From Thalassiosira profunda (taxonomy: Eukaryota > Bacillariophyta > Thalassiosirophyceae > Thalassiosirales > Thalassiosiraceae), in NCBI GenBank assembly GCA_036939355.1, contig JALLAP010000685.1, positions 1 to 11,565 of the forward strand: 11,565 nt of DNA. Reading direction: 5' to 3'. Under the pieces are notes generated by a model that worked only from the letters and a program-made list of their open reading frames with translations, was not told the DNA's origin and did not search any database. Positions 6,498 to 11,565 of this stretch are shown in pieces (within the stretch, counting starts at the first letter, position 1; each line of letters opens with the position of its first letter). The translations under genes and the position numbers were made by a program.

Positions 6498-9400
6498 CTA
6501 CTCCTTCTTTTGGGACATGGCCACCAAGGACTCGACGGCGCTCTGCTCGTCGCCCCGGGCCTCTTCCTTCTCGCGCGTCCGCTTCCCCGCGGGCTCCTCG
6601 CCCTTGGCCTCGAACTTGCGCTTCTTGGGCGGGCGGTTCTTCTTCCGCTTCTTCTCCGGCGCCACGGCCCCGTCCATCGACGAGAGATCGGCCGACGAGG
6701 CGAGGTCGGCCGCGGCGCTCCCGGAGGATGCGCCCGTCTTTCGCCGCTTCGCCGCCCTCTCGGAGGTGCCATCCCCCGAGGTACCGGAGGTCACCTTGGC
6801 CTCGGCCGAGTCGTCGCTCTCGCTCGCCCGGGGGCGGAACCGAAGCTCCTCGCCCACCGCCCCACCCTCTCGAATAGGACGGAAGCAGAGCAGGAGCTCC
6901 TTCTCCTCGGGCTCCGACTCCGGCGAGGCCGTGCTCTCGTTGCTGCCGGACCCCTTCTTACCCGGCTTGGGGTCGGCCACGGCCGCGTCCACGTCGTCGC
7001 GGGGCCGGGTCCGGATAGAGGACGTCAGCTCGCACCACAGCGTGGTCAGATCGTCGCGGACGAGGCGGACGTTGCAGGCCGGGGCCATGGGGCGGCCCCG
7101 CCGGCGCTTCTCCTTCGCCGACCGCGCGCTGGCGCCGCCGCTGGAGCTCGAGAAGCCGTCCTCGGGATACTCGTTCGACCCCTCCTCGGGGCTCTCGTTG
7201 CTCTCCCGGTACCCCGAGTCCTCCGACGACGCCTTCTTCGCCGCGTCGAGGGACGAGGAGGATTCGGCGCTCGACGAGGAGGTCGGCTCCGCCATCTTGG
7301 GGCCCGTGACGTGCTTCCGGCGGAGGGACGGCGGCGGCTCCTCGCCCTCGGGAGCGGCGTTGTCCTCGCCCTCCCTCTTGGGATCATGCATCAGGCTCGA
7401 CAGCTTGGCGCCGGCATTGTTCGCGGTCACCGACGCGCCCATGACGTCGTCCTTGTGGCCGAACCTTACGCCCCCCTCGTCCTTCTTGTCCTGGTTGAGC
7501 TGGCACATCTCCACGTTGATGGTCAGGTTGGCGTTGGCCTTTCTCTCTGCCGAGGAGTCGTCGCTCTCCGACGACTTCGCCGGGGCCTTGGCCTTGCCGT
7601 CGGCCTTGGCCTGCTCCTCGCCGCTGTCGGGACCGAACGACGAGTTTTGGTGGTTCTTGTGGGTGAGGCTCGACAGCTCCGTGCCCGAGCCGGACTTCTT
7701 CGCGTCGCCCGAGGAGTCGGACACGTCCTCGCCGGCCCCGACCTCGGTCGCGGTCCGGCCCGCCGTGACCTGGACCTCGCGGAGGGGCGGGAGGGACTTG
7801 TCTGACGACTGCTCGGACACCTCGTGCGGCGCCGGGTTGGCCGCCGCAGCATCGGGCGCCTCGTTGTTGGCGTCGCCCTCGACGGACGACGCGGCCGCGA
7901 CAAGGTCCCTGGTCGAAACAGGCAAGTGAGCAAATTCAATTCTTCGAAATTTGAAAAGTTTGCAATTCAATTTGAAAATTCAAACGCTCGTTTGAAAGTT
8001 CAATTTGAATTTCCAAATTGGTTTGAAAATTCAATTCGAATTTCCAAAGGTCCAAATTTTCAAACGACCAATGATTTTCCAACCGGTTCAAATTTTGAAA
8101 CTCACCGAATCAGCCTTCGCAGCGGCGCCCGACTTTCGGGGACCAAAATCTCCTCGATGTTCGCCCCGACGAGCCCGTCCGCCCTGTGCCGGAGCACCCG
8201 CTCGACCTGCATGCTGGCGAACGCGATCGTCCCGTCTTCCGAAATGGCCACGACGGGGTCCGGCAAGTACGACAAAATGAGCGCCTGCCGGCGCAACCGG
8301 GCGTTGTCCCTTGTCATCTCCTCGACGAGGGCCTTCTTCCGGGCGCGGGACGTGCACGCCGACCTCCGGTTCGCGAGGCGCTTGGCCGTACGGCGTTCCT
8401 CGCGGCGGCGGACGTCGGCCACCAAGAGGGCGACGGCCTGGGGGACCGGGCGGTGCGCGTCCTGGAGCTGCGCGACGTGCGCGTCGAGCTGGGCGAGGGT
8501 CCACGTTTGCAAAGTGGCGATGGGGACGTGGGGCACTGCATTGGGCGCGCCGTTGGAACGCACCGGGGCCGCGGCCGCGGCGGACGCGATGGTTCCGGGC
8601 GGGCGGCCATGGTGGCGGTGGAGCGCGCCCGACGCGATGGGCTTCGACGGAAGCGGCAGGTGCTTCCCGGCCGAGGGCAGGCTCGCGGCCGACGCCGGCC
8701 CCTTCTTGGGAGGGTTCTTTGGCACGGATGGGAGGGACGACGAGGCCCGCGCGGCGATCGATCCCTTCGGCGATGCCTTCTTGCTGCCCGGGCTCGGGAG
8801 GGAGGGCCTGCGAAGGGCGCCGGCCGGAGTCCCGCCCGAGGAGGTCGTGGAGCCGCTGCTGGAGATTTGGNAGGGAGGGCCTGCGAAGGGCGCCGGCCGG
8901 AGTCCCGCCCGAGGAGGTCGTGGAGCCGCTGCTGGAGATTTGGTGCAACGGCACGCTGGGCTTGGCGCTTCTTGGTTCCTGTTGAATCAAAGGCAGAATG
9001 AGAAATGGTGAGCAATTGTGAACAAAGCCGAAGGGAACAGTGGACCATTTGCAGTAAGGCTTGTCATCTGAACTCTGAACTGTCAGCTTCACTGTCAGTT
9101 GAAGCCTCAGTTCCAACACTGGCACGGCATGCACACAAGATGCGCACACCCCTCTAAACGACAACCTCCCAAGCCAAACAATACCCTCAAGCCCAAACCC
9201 AAAGAAAGCACTGACCTGACTGGGCATGAACTGGGCGGCGCTCTGTCCGGCCGACAACGCCTGGGCCGGAGGGACCGTGGGATGTTGAGCCACCGGAGCC
9301 GGAGGCTGCTGGTGCACCATGGGCTGCGGCAGACTGGCAGCGCTGGCAACACTGGAAGGCGGACTTTTGCCCGGGAGGGCGAGCGCCTGGGCCACGGCCG

Positions 9401-9921
9401 CGGCCGCCAACCCCGGATTGACCGCCTGCAGCAGCCGGGCCGAGGCGAGGAGTTGCCTCCGCGCCGCGTCGGNCGGCCGCCAACCCCGGATTGACCGCCT
9501 GCAGCAGCCGGGCCGAGGCGAGGAGTTGCCTCCGCGCCGCGTCGGCCGTCAGGCCGGGCGCGGGCAGGGCGGGCGGCGGGGCGAACTGCGGGGGCGCCTG
9601 GGCCTGGAGCGTCGCCAAAAGGCCCGGGACGTTGAACGCGGCCGGAGCCTGAGTGGGCGGCTGCGAGGCCTGGAGGTACTCGGCCACCAGGCGCCCGAGG
9701 GAGGCCTGCGCGTTCGGTTGCGACGCCGGGGCCTGGGGAGGCGGCGGCTGCTGAGGGGCCCCGGCCTGGCCGAGGAGCTGGCCCAGCAGCTGGGCCGGCG
9801 AGGGCTGGGCCGCCGGCTGCGGCGCCTGCTGTTGCTGCTGCTCGGCGAGGAATTGCTTCACGCAGGCCTCGAGCTGCCGGGCGTCGAGCTGCCCGGCTTC
9901 TTGCGGCGGGTTGGATGCCAT
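6498..9921 (-). CDS. bZIP-PAS transcription factor, stramenopile/diatom type (three coding exons)
   Basis: Coding exons are 9921-9216, 8978-8106 and 7908-6498, with introns of 237 bp (GTCAGT...ACAG, phase 0) and 197 bp (GTGAGT...CCAG, phase 2). Removing one 73-nt gap repeat from each of the first two exons gives one frame of 947 residues. Residues 1-210 are Gln/Ala/Pro-rich, possibly an activation region. The basic region (about 378-402) has the bZIP signature NRRSACTSR (390-398, N-x7-R), and the short zipper is carried by M408, L415 and L422. A PAS domain starts at once: ILSYLPDPVVAISEDGTIAF (421-440), then QVERVLRHR and LVGANIEEILVP. It continues only after about 275 residues of Ser/Asp/Glu-rich sequence, with NVRLVRDDLTTLWCELTSS (757-775) and ELLLCFRPIREG (815-826). 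Strong nuclear localisation signals lie at 743-750 and 897-910. No LOV-type cysteine motif is seen, so it is not an aureochrome. The ligand and target genes are unknown. Confidence 0.9.
7909..8105 (-). repeat. AT-rich, internally repetitive intron of the bZIP-PAS gene
   Basis: This 197-bp phase-2 intron interrupts the codon for Arg478 in the PAS domain. Unlike the GC-rich exons, it is built almost wholly from degenerate copies of AATTTGAA/TTTCAAAT/TTTGAAAATTC words. It contains short inverted repeats: CAAACG-CT-CGTTTG (7981-7994), CAATTTG...CAAATTG (8001-8020) and the palindrome AATTCGAATT (8033-8042). The splice sites are normal, and the spliced product joins RRLI-R-DLVAAA in frame. Confidence 0.75.
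8799..8943. other. Assembly gap artefact: 72-bp duplication around N8871
   Basis: Bases 8799-8870 and 8872-8943 are identical 72-mers flanking one N in exon 2 of the bZIP-PAS gene. Deleting 73 nt restores a continuous frame through the Ser/Pro-rich linker. Confidence 0.95.
9401..9545. other. Assembly gap artefact: 72-bp duplication around N9473
   Basis: Bases 9401-9472 and 9474-9545 are identical 72-mers flanking one N in exon 1 of the bZIP-PAS gene. Deleting 73 nt restores the Ala/Leu-rich segment around residues 124-150. Confidence 0.95.
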
Positions 9922-9955
9922 TGTCAGAGTTGATCGTTGACGATGGGGAGTTTCT

Positions 9956-10155
9956 CTGATGGGGGTTTGCAAAGAGAGAGAAAGTGATGAGGGGTGCAAT
10001 GAATCGAGATTGATCAAATCGCGATCATGAGGTGTGCCGAGGCCGCCGGCAGCAATGGTCGCGCCGCCCTGCCCATGGCCACTCCTCAGCCTCCGTCGAC
10101 GACGGCCCGGCCTGGTGCAACCGGCCCCTCCAAACGCCGCCTGCCCCGCACTCAC
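9956..10155 (-). other. Possible 5' UTR intron of the bZIP-PAS gene
   Basis: On the minus strand a strong donor, CTG/GTGAGT, begins at 10155, and a pyrimidine-rich tract (CACTTTCTCTCTCTTTGC) leads to an acceptor CATCAG at about 9958-9956, 35 nt before the ATG at 9921. This would be a 200-bp leader intron similar in size to the coding introns. It would also explain why the minus frame stays open upstream of the ATG without resembling protein. There is no transcript evidence. Confidence 0.4.
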
Positions 10156-10623
10156 CAGAGTTGATCGTTGATCCCGACAACGCCAATGCTCCGGACGAAA
10201 TAATGGGAAAGGCAATTGACGCTTCGGCGGCCGTCGCCCTCGGTGTGTCTCATGGTTTGCACGTGCATTCGATCGAATGGACTGACGTGGGTTGTTTGTG
10301 CGTCCAAGCAGGGAGAGAAGAGTGCAACAGCACGCCTGGTTGGGCTGCTTTTGCCGCCTTGCTTCGTGCAAACAGCTGGCTTTGACACACGTGGCGCTGG
10401 GGAAGGAAGCCCAAAACGTGACAGATGGCGTTCGCCGGCAGCTGGCGTGTCCTCGCCGGTTGCACTTCCTTACGTCACCTTTTCTAGAAGGGGTGGGCGA
10501 ATGCTAACTTTGTGGATAAGGCGGATAGTTGTGAAAATATCAACACAGGTAGGTAGGTGAGGATTGATAATCATGGAAAAAGTACGGAGACATTTCCCAC
10601 CACCCTATCAGTGCCGCTTCAAG

Positions 10624-10644
10624 AACAGCTGTTCAGCAGCTGTT
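10624..10644. repeat. Short hairpin-forming inverted repeat with two CAGCTG cores
   Basis: AACAGCTG and CAGCTGTT are exact 8-bp arms separated by TTCAG. Each arm contains the E-box core CAGCTG. It lies mid-intergenic, far from both start codons, and may be a paired E-box or chance. Confidence 0.35.
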
Positions 10645-10854
10645 TTCTCGCCGCAGACACCTTCCTTCTTTTGGCTTGCTTCTTCGCGACAAAGAAACTT
10701 CCCACGTGGTGGCGAAGAATGCAGGTTCTTCGCCGAGATGTCGGATGAGACTTCAATTTGTCCTCACAGGTTCACAGAGACAGCGGAAAAGGAAGATGAT
10801 GACGTGTTACATAACAAAACCGGAAAGATGGACGGTCGCACTAAATGGAAAAGC

Positions 10855-10875
10855 TAGGGTTAATTTTAGGGTTAG
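10855..10875. repeat. Two interstitial telomere-like TTAGGG motifs
   Basis: TAGGGTTA (10855-10862) and TTAGGGTTAG (10866-10875) lie a few bases apart, followed by TTAGG. TTAGGG is the telomeric unit in many stramenopiles. Two imperfect copies are too few for a telomere and may be a telo-box-like promoter motif. Confidence 0.3.
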
Positions 10876-11235
10876 TTAGGTACTCTACGTAATACGATAA
10901 TGAGGTCCTATTTACGTCACCCTAATTTTCTCAACCTCTCATTTCCGCCGCCAACGCCAAGCGTAGCAAGCGCAAGCCGAAGCCAACGCTCCCGCAGCGT
11001 CCACCCCGCCTCCGCATAGCCTCCGCGCTCCAAGCCCCTGCAATACGAGCAGGGTATCCAGAAATCGTCGGGCGAGGGAGTCTTCGACGTCATTCCCTTG
11101 GGCACACGCACGACGGTGCACTTGAGAGAGGGCGCATTGCAGTGAAGTGGACAGTGGACCACATCCGATTGGTGGCCGAATCGACGCCAGGAAAATTGCA
11201 ACTGGGCTCATTATTTTCAAGTCAACGACCTCAAG

Positions 11236-11565
11236 ATGACGACCGCCGCCTCCTCTAATCCCCACGGGAGCGGCAAGCAGCGCGTCTCGTACTTCTACCA
11301 GCCCGACGTCGGCCACTTCTACTAAATTCCGAGGATTACATCAATTTCCTGGCCAAGGTGACGCCGGACAATTTGCGGGGATATGGCAATCAGATGCAGC
11401 GGTTCAACGTGGGGGAATACACGGACTGCCCGGTCTTCGACGGACTGTACGAATTCACCCAGCTGTACACGGGGGCGTCCCTCGACGGGGCCGTGAAACT
11501 GAACCGGGGGGACTGCGACGTGGCCGTCAACTGGTCCGGGGGATTGCACCACGCGAAAAAATCCG
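11236..11565 (+). CDS. Class I (RPD3/HDAC1-type) histone deacetylase, 5' part with an internal deletion or misassembly
   Basis: Class I HDACs are zinc-dependent nuclear enzymes that remove acetyl groups from histone lysines. From ATG 11236 (in-frame TGA upstream, no other ATG between) 29 residues end in [15 protein letters not shown], the start of an HDAC fold, then TAA at 11323. From 11325 another frame reads [44 protein letters not shown] and [15 protein letters not shown] up to the right edge. The last block contains the first two active-site histidines. Between the two parts about 44 residues are missing that class I HDACs always have: the GHPMKPHR loop and the helices after it. No intron signals lie at the junction. 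Either sequence was lost in assembly (needed length 3n+1 nt, about 130) or this is a damaged copy. The remaining residues are very well conserved, which favours an assembly error. Confidence 0.85.

Larger units (their letters stand above)
10172..11235. promoter_or_regulatory. Non-coding region between bZIP-PAS and HDAC genes, dense in ACGT-core sites
   Basis: About 1.1 kb without a convincing gene on either strand, between two divergently transcribed genes. ACGT cores occur at GCACGTGC 10259-10266, TGACGT 10283-10288, CACGTG 10388-10393, ACGTGA 10416-10421, ACGTCA 10472-10477, CCACGTGG 10702-10709, TGACGT 10800-10805, TACGTA 10886-10891, ACGTCA 10914-10919 and ACGTCA 11087-11092. The 10-mer TTACGTCACC occurs twice (10470-10479, 10912-10921). 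An inverted CCAAT box (ATTGG 11168-11172) lies 64 bp before the HDAC ATG. These are typical bZIP and E/G-box cores. Confidence 0.55.

Noticed and set aside
6510..7929. Two long plus-strand frames (431 and 470 codons) opposite exon 3 of the bZIP-PAS gene
   Set aside because: They mirror a GC-rich coding exon; the products are Arg/Leu/Gly- or Ser/Pro-rich with no recognisable domain, while the minus strand gives a coherent bZIP-PAS protein with matching splice phases.
9922..10371. In-frame upstream extension of the bZIP-PAS protein to a Met at 10371
   Set aside because: The extension has no protein-like character and spans a probable leader intron; MASNPPQEAG at 9921 begins the compositionally coherent Gln/Ala/Pro region.
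10855..10880. Telomere or subtelomere boundary
   Set aside because: Only two imperfect TTAGGG units, with a conserved housekeeping gene on each side.
10172..11235. Short frames on both strands in the bZIP-PAS/HDAC intergenic region
   Set aside because: All are under about 125 codons, lack domains or regular codon bias, and overlap one another.
1..11565. tRNA, rRNA, CRISPR arrays, insertion sequences or viral genes
   Set aside because: No cloverleaf, ribosomal, spaced-repeat, transposase or viral signature was seen by eye; no tRNA or covariance-model scan could be run.

Overview
The window looks like nuclear DNA of a photosynthetic stramenopile, most likely a diatom. Four things point there: a predicted bipartite plastid presequence with an ASAFAP-type junction on a FAD oxidoreductase, a large bZIP-PAS transcription factor of the kind I know from diatoms, short spliceosomal GT-AG introns, and compact alternating gene order. 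A GC-rich centric diatom of the Thalassiosira type would fit, but the genus is a guess.

Layout, left to right. (1) 1-1630, minus: plastid-targeted FAD/amine-oxidase-like (carotenoid desaturase-like) protein, cut by the left edge. (2) 1892-2719, plus: intronless Mpv17/PMP22 membrane protein, divergent from gene 1 across a 261-bp shared promoter holding a perfect TGACGTCA palindrome. (3) 3046-4784, minus: Nse4, the kleisin of the SMC5/6 complex, three exons. (4) 5132-6169, plus: membrane-anchored START-domain protein, three exons including a 36-nt microexon and a GC-AG intron. Genes 3 and 4 share a 347-bp divergent promoter with a perfect E2F consensus. (5) 6498-9921, minus: bZIP-PAS transcription factor of 947 residues after correction, three coding exons, with a PAS domain split by a long low-complexity insertion. 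(6) 11236 to the right edge, plus: class I (RPD3/HDAC1-type) histone deacetylase, apparently missing an internal block. The 1.3 kb between genes 5 and 6 is non-coding and rich in ACGT-core (bZIP-type) sites.

The sequence is a draft assembly. Four single-N gaps (3548, 4322, 8871, 9473) are each flanked by an exact 72-bp direct repeat. Removing 73 nt at each restores an open frame, so they are unmerged contig overlaps, not biology. The HDAC defect at 11323 may be another assembly error or a real lesion.

The genes do not form a pathway. The possible functional link is regulatory: a bZIP-PAS factor lies beside a promoter dense in bZIP-type sites, and another such site lies in the promoter of the plastid oxidoreductase.
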